Assembly (NCBI GenBank): GCA_934045075.1
Contig: OW203734.1
Location: 15,312,016 to 15,376,015 of the forward strand
Source: Yponomeuta sedellus
Taxonomy: Eukaryota; Arthropoda; Insecta; Lepidoptera; Yponomeutidae
Length of the DNA: 64,000 bases
Direction: 5' to 3'
Made by a program: the position numbers and the translations under genes. The notes beneath the pieces are model-generated. The model made no database searches and was not told where the DNA came from. It worked only from the letters and a program-made list of their open reading frames with translations. Positions within the stretch are counted from its first letter, which is position 1, and each line of letters starts with the position of its first letter. Of the stretch, positions 1-8,868 are shown piece after piece.

Positions 1-1
1 T

Positions 2-1124
2 ATTGAACATGAACACAAATGTCTGCTTCATGCTGGCAACAAATTAGTATTGGCTAGCTTGCATAAGCGATTTTGGCTAGTTAATGTCAATAGAGAGTTA
101 AAAAAGGTACTTCATAAATGTATTGTTTGTTTTAAATTAAAAGCTCAAGCAGCTGAACAGTTGATGGGCTCGCTGCCTTACGATAGAGTTAACCAAGCTC
201 GCCCCTTTCAGAAAGTAGGCATAGACTATCCCGGTCCATTTTTGATAAAGCAGTCTAGAATTAGAAGTGTTGTAACAACAAAAGGCTATGTCCTAATTTT
301 TGTTTGTTTTGTTACAAAATGTATTCACATTGAGTTAGTGTCTGACATGACCACTGAGTGTTTCATGGCAGCCTTCAAAAGATTTATTTCCAGGAGGAAC
401 CTTCCGTCAGACATATATTGTGACAATGCCGCCACTTTCAAGGGTGCTATAAACCAGTAAGAAGAGCTTTACTTATTACAGTCGTCACAAGCTCATCGAG
501 CTATTGTAAATGATTACTGTAGTAATTTTGGAGTAAAATTCCATATGATCCCTAGTTACTCACCTGTCTTTGGAGGACTATGGGAAAGTGGTGTCAAGAG
601 CATCAAATATCACCTAAAACGAGTTGTAGGTTCAACAGTGTTAACTTATGAAGAATTCTATACAGTACTTGTTCAGATTGAGAGTATTTTAAATTCTAGA
701 CCTATTACTCAAATTACAAACGATGTTAGTGATCTGTCTTATCTGACACCAGCACACTTTTTAGTAGGCGATCCATTTTACACCTATCCAGATAGCGATG
801 TAACCCAATATTCCTACAAATCGTTTGTCCTTTTGGAACTTGCGTAAACAGATTACACAATCTTTTTGGAAGGTGTGGAAGAACAATTACTTAAATTTAT
901 TACAAAATAGACCTAAATGGAAGGATGCGTTACCTAATGTCAAGGAAGGTGACCTAGTTTTGTTAAAAAGTGAAGATACATCTCCCTTGTCGTGGCCCTT
1001 GGCTAAAATTGTAAGAGTAATCCCTGGTAAAGATGGAAAAGTAAGAGTAGTTGAAGTTAAAACTAACAGAGGTACTTATCTACACTCAATTACAATAGTT
1101 TGTGTTCTTCCCATTGAGTGTTAA
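2..1124 (+). pseudogene. BEL/Pao-type retrotransposon integrase, 3' part, broken
   Basis: This is the integrase end of a Pao/BEL-type LTR retrotransposon polyprotein, cut by the left window edge. It opens with an HHCC zinc-binding region whose Cys pair reads HKCIVC (about 110-127). A DDE catalytic core follows: Asp in GIDYPGPF (224-226), Asp in CDNAATF (422-424) and Glu in GGLWESGVKS (584-586). The C-terminal part (RPKW, WPLAKIVRV, VRVVEVKT, CVLPIE) is typical of the family. The copy is dead: a TAA at 458-460 interrupts the core between the second Asp and the Glu, and the frame shifts by one at about 825-847, where frame 2 closes and frame 3 carries the C-terminus to 1124. The family assignment is by motif; no clade is claimed. 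Confidence 0.88.
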
Positions 1125-1600
1125 TAGTACATTACACAACTAGGGTGGTAATACAAAGAAAGGCCGAGATCGCAGAAGTTTGCGGCCCGAGCTGCAAGCG
1201 AGGGACGTAAATATGCGATCGAGAGCTTTCTCTATTACGTCCCGTGTTGTGTACATCTTTTTATGTCTACACTTGGCCAGAAAGCGGCTTTTTCCGCACG
1301 CTGCGCGTACGGAAAAAGCCACTTTATGGCCAGGTGTGGCATAAAATAATATAAGTTATACATTTATCAGCAGATTTTATCACTTAATCTATGTTACTAT
1401 TGTTGCCTTCTCATATATTTAAATAAAATGTTTGTGCTAGGCCCGGAAGATGTTCGCGACATAGATTAGTTTTATTGTGGCAACATTAAATTACATTATT
1501 ATGTTGTCACTATTGTTCATGGAGTTCGTGCCTTGCCGCTCCAGCCGTTTATTTGATTTTATAATATTATAGTCTTAAAAAAATCTCGGATTTCATTAAT
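1125..1600 (+). other. Downstream region of the BEL/Pao copy, possible 3' LTR
   Basis: Non-coding sequence directly after the integrase stop. It should hold the polypurine tract and 3' LTR, but I cannot fix the LTR edges because the 5' LTR lies outside the window. Two inverted repeats lie at its start: GGGACGTAA (1202-1210) with TTACGTCCC (1235-1243), and the larger hairpin listed separately. An AATAAA follows at about 1423. Confidence 0.35.
1270..1336. repeat. 27-bp imperfect inverted repeat (hairpin)
   Basis: Arms 1270-1296 and 1310-1336 pair at 24 of 27 positions across a 13-nt loop. The stem core is GGCTTTTTCCG with CGGAAAAAGCC, and the outer part pairs TGGCCA with TGGCCA. It lies about 145 bp downstream of the retroelement stop, so it may be a structural part of the element's 3' end. 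Confidence 0.8.
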
Positions 1601-1654
1601 CACCAGCCTTTTAAATACACTCCACTCAACCACAAGTGTGTGCCACAATTACTG

Positions 1655-1862
1655 CGATGCAGGAAGAGACCCGTGCCCCAGCAGTAGGGACATAAAAGGG
1701 TTGATGACGATAACGAGAAATACTCTGAGGACGAAAATCCCATTGTACCTAAATATTGCTTTTAGTACCTAATAAGGCCGCTTGTAGTAATTTTTTATAT
1801 CATTTCTGTTAATGTAATTTATGTGTACAATAAAGATTATTCTATCTATCTACCTATCTATT
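1655..1862 (+). mobile_element. Retroposon tail fragments
   Basis: Two 3'-end scraps. The first (about 1655-1725) has GAAGAGACCCGTGCCCCAGC followed by GGGTTGATGACGATAA, the tail type seen on the 5S-derived SINEs of this window. The second (about 1795-1862) reads GTACAATAAAG followed by an ATCT-rich repeat. It is the 3' tail of a LINE family whose reverse copies lie near 6.83, 9.96 and 10.3 kb. No coding part remains. Confidence 0.5.
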
Positions 1863-2094
1863 ATTTTTAGAACAACATCTGGAGAATCGCCGAATTTTCG
1901 TATATAAGTTCATCTGTTGGTTAGCTTGACTAGCCATTGGTGGAATTCTCAAACTAAAAAGCTCTCTTATAGCACTGAAAAGGAACACTTAGGCATACTC
2001 GTAGCACTGATCAACAACTTTAAGTAGACCTTTAACAAAGAAGTTCAACGATTTTGATGATTTAAAAGGCGACTGGATTGTTAATAAAAAATCG

Positions 2095-2345
2095 TCGTCA
2101 GGCTATACTAGTCCACTGCTGGACATAGCCCTCCCCTAAAGAGCACCACATTGTGCTATCATAAGGGGTAATGCCCCTAATCCCCACGCTGGCCATGCGG
2201 GTTGGGGATCGCAGTTCGGTGGAATTGTACTGCAGGGGGCGCGGCTGCCCACCCCCCGGTTTGTGTCCCTTAGTCGCTTTTTACGACACCCGCGGGAAGA
2301 ATTGGGTTGGTGCTATTCTCTAGGCCGACACCACACAGCAGCAAT
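2095..2345. mobile_element. Dispersed repeat fragment, also at 39.6 kb
   Basis: It contains GTCCACTGCTGGACATAGCC, then CCCACGCTGGCCATGCGGGT and GATCGCAGTTCGGTGGAATT. The same order occurs at 39600-39770. The opening phrase is the reverse complement of the 3' coding end of RTE-like LINEs (compare 31.8 kb), so this is probably the reverse-strand end of a LINE. The family name is uncertain. Confidence 0.5.
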
Positions 2346-2501
2346 AAAAAATCAGCTTGCCTGTACCTATTCCAGTGTATTTAGGTTTTAATGCATAAAT
2401 AATAATTTATGCTTTACGCTTGTAATTCAATAATCGACGACATATGTTTTCTTAAGAATCATCTTTCGTTTCCTTTATCTCAATATTAGAAGGACTTGAA
2501 C

Positions 2502-2514
2502 GATTATCATCTGC
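2502..2514 (+). repeat. 13-bp target-site duplication, left copy
   Basis: GATTATCATCTGC, identical to 3947-3959. It brackets the Penelope-like inverted pair. Confidence 0.85.
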
Positions 2515-2954
2515 ATAGTATTTTCTAAGGTTAACACGAGTACTAGACATAATTAAAACTATTTTAATACGGATTTCACTCGAATATTATATTTTTACAA
2601 TTTTCCGACGTTTCGGCACTTTTACAGGTGCCGTGGTTTCGGATGACTGAGGTGGTAGGCGTCTTTTTTAAAGCATTAACTGTTAGTTTACTACCCTCGG
2701 CAAAAATTACAAAAGTAAATTATGAAGTTACGTTCCAAAATAGGTTAATCAACTATTTATATAAAGTCAACAATATTGATTATTAGTAATTGAAGATAAA
2801 AATTAAATTTATAAACCAATTATTTTACATGAACTAAAAATATTGATTATTAATTGAAATTAAAATTAACTCTACAGTCACTTTTAGCAAGGGGTCTCAT
2901 GCACTTAAGCACTGCACTGGTTCCCATACTGCCGGTATATTCCAACCACGATCT

Positions 2955-3266
2955 CTATTGAAATTTATGCCGGCGGATCTCTATTGCCTCGCATATCATT
3001 CTAGGGAAGAAACGGTCTTCTCGGGCTAGAACTTTAACTTTATCAAAATGTATAAAGTGGTTGGTACCGCTAAGTGTATGTTCGCTGACTGCAGATCTAC
3101 CAGAGCGCTTATGTTTCACGTCCGCGATATGTTCCTTCACCCGTTCAGCTATGGTACGCTTGGTTAGACCAATGTACGAGGAACTACATTCACAGTCAAG
3201 CTTGTATACTCCTGCCTCTTGTAAGGTAATCCTGTGCTTGACACTTCGCATGAATTGGTGTATCAA
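2955..3266 (-). pseudogene. Penelope-like GIY-YIG endonuclease fragment (left copy)
   Basis: C-terminal domain of a Penelope-like reverse transcriptase/endonuclease polyprotein, 103 codons without interruption. Visible motifs are GVYKLDCEC (the GIY position and a Cys pair), SSSYIG (the YIG position), RVKEHIADVKH, SAVSEH, HFDKVKVLARE and EAIEIRRHKF. The family uses this nuclease to nick the target DNA. The reverse transcriptase domain is missing by 5' truncation, so the copy cannot move by itself. The nominal ATG is internal; the frame simply runs in from the truncation point. Confidence 0.85.
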
Positions 3267-3278
3267 AGGATTCCCTTA

Positions 3279-3545
3279 CAAGAGGCAGGAGTATACAAAC
3301 TTGACTGAGAATGTGGTTCCTCGCACATTGGTAAAACCAAGCGTACCATAGCTAAACGGGTGAAGGAACATATCGCGGATGTGAAACATAAGCGCTCTGG
3401 TAGATCTGCAGTCAGCGAGCATACACTTAGCGGTACCAACCACTTTATACATTTTGATAAAGTTAAAGTTCTAGCCCGAGAAGACCGTTTCTTCCCTAGA
3501 AGGATACGCGAGGCAATAGAGATCCGCCGGCATAAATTTCAATAG
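3279..3545 (+). pseudogene. Penelope-like GIY-YIG endonuclease fragment (right copy)
   Basis: Plus-strand partner of the left copy, read from the inverted-repeat start. A TGA at 3306-3308 replaces the first Cys codon of the CEC motif, and the YIG tyrosine is His here (SHIG). The frame then runs open through RVKEHIADVKH and EAIEIRRHKF to a TAG/TAA region at 3543. It is therefore more decayed at the catalytic motif than the left copy. Confidence 0.82.
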
Positions 3546-3946
3546 AGATCGTGGTTGGAATATACCGGCAGCATGGGAACCAGTGCTTACGTTCATGAGA
3601 CTCCTTGCTAAAAGTGTGACTGTAGAGTTAATTTTAATTTCAATTAATAATCAATATTTTTAGTTCATGTAAAATAATTGGTTTATAAATTTAATTTTTA
3701 ACTTCAATTACTAATAATCAATATTGTTGACTTTATATAAATAATTGATTTACCTATTTTCGAACGTAACTTCATAATTTACTTTTGTAATTTTTGCCGA
3801 GGGTAGTACCTAAACTAACAGTTAATGCTTTCAAAAAGACGCCTACCACCTCAGTCATCCGAGACCACGGCACCTGTAAAAGTGCCGAAACGTCGGAAAA
3901 TTGTAAAAATATAATAAAGGAGTGAAATCAAACAGTTTTACCTAAT

Positions 3947-3959
3947 GATTATCATCTGC
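3947..3959 (+). repeat. 13-bp target-site duplication, right copy
   Basis: GATTATCATCTGC, identical to 2502-2514. Confidence 0.85.
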
Positions 3960-4095
3960 GTTACGTTCGAAGCAAGATATATTTTTTGAACTCTCGGAAA
4001 CTTTGACTTTATCTTTGTTAGGAGTGTACAGTTGAAAAAAATAGGGTTTTCTTCTCTAAAACGTGTCAGAAAGTACAGTGCACAGAGAAATCTAA

Positions 4096-4227
4096 AGAGG
4101 TTCGAAATTTCACTGATCCCGGTGAGCCGCCCATTAGCTCAGTTATAAGAGCGCTGGCACGGATAGCCAGAGGTCGCGGGTTTGAATCCCGGCATGGGTG
4201 GAATTTTTAGCCTCTAAATAGGTTTTT
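4096..4227 (+). mobile_element. SINE-A simple copy with 12-bp target duplication
   Basis: A tRNA-like unit: CCCATTAGCTCAG D-arm region, anticodon-type stem CTGGC/GCCAG around loop ACGGATA, T-arm GGGTTTGAATCCCGG, then TGGAATTTTTAGCCTCTAAA. It is bracketed by AGAGAAATCTAA (4084-4095 and 4228-4239). The copy ends at AGGTTTTT, the internal site, and lacks the longer A-rich tail carried by the 42.5 kb copy. The position before the anticodon is C, not the T of working tRNAs, so this is a retroposon and not a tRNA gene. Confidence 0.9.
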
Positions 4228-4439
4228 AGAGAAATCTAAGTTTCCACTTCCAGTTAGTAAAACTTGAAGTTTTTGGATAAGTGATTTGTGTAAATGTTAA
4301 AAAATATACATATTTTGATTCATTCTAAGCGCGGTTTTGTAGTATGAAAAATTAAAACATTAAGAACTTAAAAGTTATATAAGTAAGAGTATTTAAGTTT
4401 TTGGCTATTTCAATAACCAAATTTATATGTTATTGAAAT

Positions 4440-4530
4440 AACGCAAAAGTAGCGGAGCGGTAGAACGACGGCATCTTAATCGGTAGGACGTGGGTTCGAA
4501 TCCCGGCATGTACCGATGACTTTTTTTCCT
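4440..4530 (+). mobile_element. SINE-B head fragment (tRNA-like)
   Basis: AGTAGCGGAGCGGTAGAACG, then GGGTTCGAATCCCGGCATGT and ACCGATGACTTTTTTTCC. This is the 5' end of the second tRNA-derived SINE family in the window; a nearly full copy lies at 39830-40110. The body is truncated soon after the T-arm. Confidence 0.75.
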
Positions 4531-5145
4531 AAGTTAAGTACATCTGTGAATAAACTCCAAATATATTATTATTATTTTTTTCCATATTATATTCTATACC
4601 CATATTGCATAGGATATAATAATATCGAATCGATGCTTATGAGTTTGACGATTCAACTAAACAAATGCCAAATACTTACGAACCACTTTCCCGAAATAAG
4701 TCGGTAACTATTTACCTAATAGGCCTTTTCCACCAATGGCTACAAACACTTATCGTTACCTTTATGAGGAGGACGCATAAAAAAATAATGGCTCGCAGCG
4801 GCATATTGAAAAGTTTCCCCTACCTCCAACGTCGCGTCTAAAGTCCCATTTACACATGTTAGTGAACTTAGTAAATCATTATCCAGTAGATTAAAAATGA
4901 ATGGGAGTTATTGTCCCATGCATGAAGCGCTCGTAGCCCAGTGCAACCGTGTGATTGGAATGAATCACTTGAGTTAAGCAACAACGGGCGCTGATGGCAA
5001 AAGCAATAATGGCAATCGATAAGCCATGTAAGAGGCTTTATGGGCGGCATAGGCCACCCCCAAGGCATAAATTAAGCATAAAACATGTGGTAAGTCCAAA
5101 TGAATATCACTCTAAGCCCATCTTCTTCATAGCGGCCACGATCCA

Positions 5146-5200
5146 CAGCATTGAAGAGTCGACTGATTATCCAACACAATCAGTCGACCCTTCAATGCTG
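5146..5200. repeat. 23-bp hairpin, 22 of 23 paired
   Basis: Arms 5146-5168 and 5178-5200 pair at 22 of 23 positions around a 9-nt loop. The core is GAGTCGACTGATT with AATCAGTCGACCC. It resembles neither a coding region nor any recognised element end here. It could be a fold-back remnant or a small hairpin RNA; nothing else supports a transcript. Confidence 0.8.
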
Positions 5201-5300
5201 AAACTTAAACTATGACAAGATAGAAAATACAGGATAAGTGTAAATATTAAATATATCATGTATTTTATCTGTATAAAAGTATCTCATGCTTGAATATCAT

Positions 5301-5430
5301 AAGGCCGGTTACTGATTTGAGATTTTCACTAAATACTGTAGTTCTGTCACGCTCTTTTCTGGTAAATCCGTAGGGACAGCCCTACAGTTAACTATTTACT
5401 TAGCGAAATTATCAATTGAAAAACTGGCCT
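5301..5430. mobile_element. MITE with about 40-bp terminal inverted repeats
   Basis: Starts AAGGCCGGTTACTGATTTGA and ends AATTGAAAAACTGGCCT. The ends pair as imperfect inverted repeats through CACTAAATACT / AACTATTTACTTAGCG. A sister copy with the same ends is at 44641-44779. No transposase is encoded. Confidence 0.75.
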
Positions 5431-5749
5431 ATAGATTGATTGAACCACCCTTAAAATCTGCACAGAATGGCGTTCAGACGTCATAACCGTCGTTTACTCG
5501 TCTTAGACGTCTGCAGTTTACTCTAGTGGCACTCGGCGAGTGTAAAGTCTCCTCGCCTGAGCAAATTCGTGGCAAACTTGCCAGCCGCCGCCGCCACAAT
5601 CTGTCCGTGGATCTCGGGCGGGGAGGGCAAATTAAGTTTGCAAAAACAGTCCCAAGTACTTGAATTATCTTCTCTCTCAACTTTTGTCGGGGTTCGCAAT
5701 CGCGATGCAATCTTACGGCCCGCCCCGCGAGAAATTACAACTTGTAAAA

Positions 5750-5968
5750 CGAATTTTTATTCAACTGTCTTCTCTTCCGTATTGTTCGCCATTTTAGAGC
5801 AAACTTTTCGGTTTTATTTAGCTTCAAGTACCCTTTATTCTAAAGGGGGTTAATGCCAAATCCGAAAGCTACGCGTAACAACAAAACAAACTCCTTACGT
5901 ACTACTGGGAAGTTAATATTGTTTTTAATAAATGAGTCGGTGGTAGCGGCGCAGTAAACCATTTGCTT
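5750..5968 (+). repeat. 219-bp dispersed repeat, copy 1
   Basis: Runs from CGAATTTTTATTCAACTGTC to CAGTAAACCATTTGCTT and is nearly identical to 9058-9276. It has no long reading frame and no tRNA-like part. The second copy sits between two halves of a Helitron-like repeat, so this is a mobile unit of unknown class. Confidence 0.8.
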
Positions 5969-5975
5969 CCAGGGG

Positions 5976-6153
5976 AGGTACCAGTAACTTTGTTTTCTTA
6001 AGTTACCTGTAGTAGATAACTAAGTACTATAGTGGCTAGTAATAGCACTCGCTAGAGGTGAGGGAAAACATGGTGAGCAAACATGAATTTCTGAGGTGTT
6101 CAACTACCTCAGCGCTCGAAGCTGCCAATCCGCGGTGGGTACGCGCGGAAATT
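5976..6153 (+). mobile_element. SINE-B body fragment
   Basis: GTACCAGTAACTTTGTTTTC, then a degenerate CACTCGCTAG..GTGAGGGAAAACATGGTGAG, GAGGTGTTCAACTACCTCAG and CCAATCCGCGGTGGGTACGC. This is the conserved middle of SINE-B without its tRNA head. Confidence 0.7.
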
Positions 6154-6244
6154 ATAAAATTATATAAGAAATCATATCTCTCTCTAAAATGTAAATGCAC
6201 CACGACACGCACCTCGTAGGACAATTCAGTTACCTCGGGCACTG

Positions 6245-6525
6245 ACTGAAAATCAGCGCTGAGGGCTCAGTCCCTAAGCACAACGCTGAGTCAGCTGCCT
6301 TTTGTGGCAATTTAGACGCACCACAGGCGAAAGCTATGTGTGTTTTTTTTGTTTCGTTTATTTGTATATTTGGTTAATTTCTGTTGTGCTCATGTTGTGT
6401 TAATTTTCTGGTTTTTTGTTTCTGTGATGTGTCTTGTTGCTATAATAAATGTCTTTCTTTCTCTCTTTCTGAGAGAAGGCCTGTGTGTCGTGCAGTGGGA
6501 CGTATACTATATAAAAAAAGTAGAT
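6245..6525 (+). mobile_element. LINE 3' end followed by SINE-B tail
   Basis: About 6245-6460 carries CTGAAAATCAGCGCTGAGGG, GCTGAGTCAGCTGCC and CTATAATAAATGTCTTTCTT. The same set is at 49705-49910, so this is the 3' UTR of one LINE family. From 6462 a SINE-B tail follows: TCTGAGAGAAGGCCTGTG, then GTGGGACGTATACTATATAA. Confidence 0.6.
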
Positions 6526-6825
6526 AAGGCATATAGATTCTTGTATTCGCGTACGAATTACCAACGATATTCGCGTATTTCCAGGTTTTACAAAATCTGA
6601 GCCGAAGAATGGTTAGAAAACCCAGTAATAGACGGTTAATATTTACCAAATAAGTAAGCAAATTTGAGGCCCAGTGAGTTGCCGCCTTTAAGTGGAGGGC
6701 AACACGGTATGTTTACTTGTACAAACATGATAATACAAACCTATTGGGTAGGAGTACTTAAGGCGGTTCCTCATGGAGAAATTCCCATATAAACGTAGTT
6801 TAGTTTTTAGATAGATAGAGAACAC

Positions 6826-6975
6826 TTTATTGCACAACCAGAAAAATATTACAACAATGATTCTTAAATCTAAGTAATGTTATACAATTGGCGGTCTTAT
6901 CACTAAGAGCGATCTCTTCCAGACAACCTTTGGATGGAGTGGATTGCATGAAGAATATAGTCGGTACGTGGTGCA
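6826..6975 (-). mobile_element. LINE 3' tail fragment
   Basis: Minus-strand 3' end: the reverse of an ATCT repeat (TAGATAGATAGAGAACAC), then TTTATTGCAC (AATAAA on the minus strand) and GGCGGTCTTATCACTAAGAG. The same phrases occur at 9955-10075 (minus), 36490-36545 (plus) and 40830-40955 (plus). Confidence 0.6.
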
Positions 6976-7570
6976 TGTACATGTTTATTTACAAACGATG
7001 TAGGATATCACTTAAAATTTGCGTTAATAAGAGGATGAAGATAGACGTTTGATTGAGCTTAGAGTGGGAAATAAACTTATCAAAAAAAAATACGGCCTTG
7101 AAGTTGGTTTCTATGAAAAGTCGACTGAGGATCTTATTTATTTTTATTCAGTCACAGTTGTAAGTGCGAACAAAATTACCTGTATAAACAGTTAGAAGGC
7201 CTAAGTTTACCTTATAGCTGGCACCGTTACAGGCCTTATTATAATTTTTAAAACTCTTTTATAATAATCAATACCTACAATTAAAAAAATACATATCTAC
7301 CAGCGTTCATCGTCCACATATGTCCAGAATTATGTACGGGGTAAAAGAAAACAATCACTCACAACAAAATAAGCTACAGATTTCATCTTCCGCGCACGGC
7401 TTCCGAGGTGAATTCACAATTCTTATTTAAGTTTAAATAGCTTTTCGTTGCAGCGAAGCGGTTAAGCGGGTGGGGACGTGAGCACGACCTGCCGTCTACT
7501 CCCGATATCAATACTGTGATATTGCGTTACACTTATAAGATGAGATGAAGTAACATACCTAACATAACAA

Positions 7571-7814
7571 AAGACTCCAGGGAAAAAGACGAACTTGTCC
7601 CTTTTTTTCGTAACTAATCTGTGAATGCAGTTTTGTAGAAAATTTCCGTTACTCTAAGATAGTAAACGGAACAGGGTAAAAAACAAATTAGTTTTGCAGT
7701 TATTGACGCTTAAAAAGTCGCATACAGGGAAAAAGTGGCACAAGTCAAACTTTCAAAATGCAATATCTCCAAATGTTTGTTGCTTGACTAGTTTGTCTTT
7801 TTCCCTGGGGTCTT
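7571..7814. mobile_element. MITE with about 28-bp terminal inverted repeats
   Basis: Left end AAGACTCCAGGGAAAAAGAC, right end GTCTTTTTCCCTGGGGTCTT. The ends pair over about 28 bp with few mismatches. The interior is AT-rich with the same GGGAAAAAG phrase repeated near 7720. There is no coding capacity. Confidence 0.75.
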
Positions 7815-7829
7815 CTTACATACAGCATA

Positions 7830-8022
7830 CTTACATTGCTTCTTGCCCCACACTAGGATACCCAGTATCGTAGGAACCAGGAACAATCACGTTTTTTTTT
7901 TGTTCCCAGCCGGGGTTCGAACCAGGGATCTCTCTCATGGTACTTACATGGTACGTGGGTAGGCAGTGGGCAGTGCTACCGCTGCACCACAGAGGTCGTC
8001 CTAATAGAACAGATAAGCTAGC
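7830..8022 (-). mobile_element. SINE-C copy
   Basis: A tRNA-like head lies on the minus strand (CAGCCGGGGTTCGAACC read from the plus strand, ending CCACAGAGGTCGTC). Its 3' body is CTTGCCCCACACTAGGATAC and GTAGGAACCAGGAAC. Sister copies are at 11690-11865 and 34347-34547, with a plus-strand fragment at 18120-18250. Confidence 0.75.
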
Positions 8023-8097
8023 CGAAACCGGCTTACACGCATGCACCGACTAATGAAACGAAAAAGGTTTATCTGGATCGATCGTGGAAGGTCGACT

Positions 8098-8260
8098 GTC
8101 TTGATGGTCTAGCGGTTAACACGCTCGACTACGGAACCTGATATCGTGAGTTCGATTCCCACTGGAGGCGGCTAAATTAGGAAAAATGGCCTCAGTCTGG
8201 AAGTATTTCTGTGTTTGTTTCTTGCCTGGTTACCATAGCACAGTGTGTTCAAGTTATGGT
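8098..8260 (+). mobile_element. SINE-D copy
   Basis: Head GATGGTCTAGCGGTTAACAC and GAGTTCGATTCCCACTGG, then GGCTAAATTAGG, GGCCTCAGTCTGG and CTTGCCTGGTTACCATAGC. The 3' body shares its layout with SINE-C. A well-preserved head in the opposite sense lies at 35505-35690. Confidence 0.72.
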
Positions 8261-8868
8261 CATGAAATGTGTCACGTTGAACCCACATAGCAAAAAACTT
8301 GCAACTAGCTAGCAAGTTTATACTTGCTGCAGGTTTCAATCGGACCCCTTATCTTTGGCTGGTGAAACTTCATTATTTTCTGTGTAAATTAAACGTACCA
8401 AAATGGCTCGAATGAACTCGCAAGGCCGACAGTTTGAAGCGGATTGTCGCTGTCGATGCGGATGGCCGAATAAAGGAAGGTGTGGCGTACCTAAGCCCTG
8501 TCTGACGAATGTGTCAACGCCAACTGTGGACCGGGTGATACATCTGTGGGAGCCCAAGTTAGTGTTAAGTAGACGAGGGTCGAAAATAATGGCCGTCCCA
8601 GACGGGCGCTATACGATACAGGTGGTAACAAAACCCTCACTACAATGATTGACTGTATTCGCCACTTCAGGCGCGACGCTGTGCTAACTACCGCCACTAT
8701 TGGGAAAAAATACATATGTTCTTTTTCATTTCTCATACTCGGAAAGTAGTGTTGTTTTGATCTGATTTTTGGGTGGAAAATTCTGCTTCCCTCCCTAGAG
8801 AGGGAAAAACTTATTCAAATTACTTCCCACCTAAGGGCCGCAATTAATTTAAAAAATAGAACTACTGA
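8261..8868. other. Anonymous repeat-like region
   Basis: No gene is supported. Overlapping open frames of about 81 codons exist on both strands (8403-8648 plus, 8491-8736 minus), but neither shows a known motif. The minus frame contains a low-complexity phrase (RLGRPLFSTLVYLTLTW) suggestive of repeat DNA. Confidence 0.4.

Larger units (their letters stand above)
2515..3946. mobile_element. Head-to-head Penelope-like retroelement pair, one insertion
   Basis: Two truncated copies of the same Penelope-like element face each other. The left arm (2572-3224, minus sense) and the right arm (3276-3929, plus sense) are 653 and 654 bp and pair along their whole length. A 51-bp spacer (3225-3275) is extra upstream sequence of the left copy only. 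Both copies encode the C-terminal GIY-YIG endonuclease and then a 3' non-coding end with a short hairpin and GAAACGTCGG. The 3' ends face outward and the 5'-truncated ends meet in the middle. The unit is bracketed by the 13-bp direct repeat GATTATCATCTGC, so the pair behaves as a single insertion. Penelope-like elements are known for inverted or tandem copy arrangements. Confidence 0.88.

Noticed and set aside
2..1124. An active BEL/Pao retrotransposon
   Set aside because: An in-frame stop in the catalytic core and a frameshift before the C-terminus show that it is a dead copy.
3870..3905. A complete hammerhead ribozyme at the Penelope 3' end
   Set aside because: A stem followed by GAAAC is present, but the CUGANGA core box is not found next to it, so activity cannot be claimed.
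4107..4200. A functional tRNA gene
   Set aside because: The cloverleaf-like unit recurs at many loci with target duplications and fixed flanks, and the base before the anticodon is C and not T. It is a SINE head.
5474..5853. Overlapping 78- and 94-codon frames on opposite strands
   Set aside because: No motif, they mirror each other, and the second runs into the 219-bp dispersed repeat.
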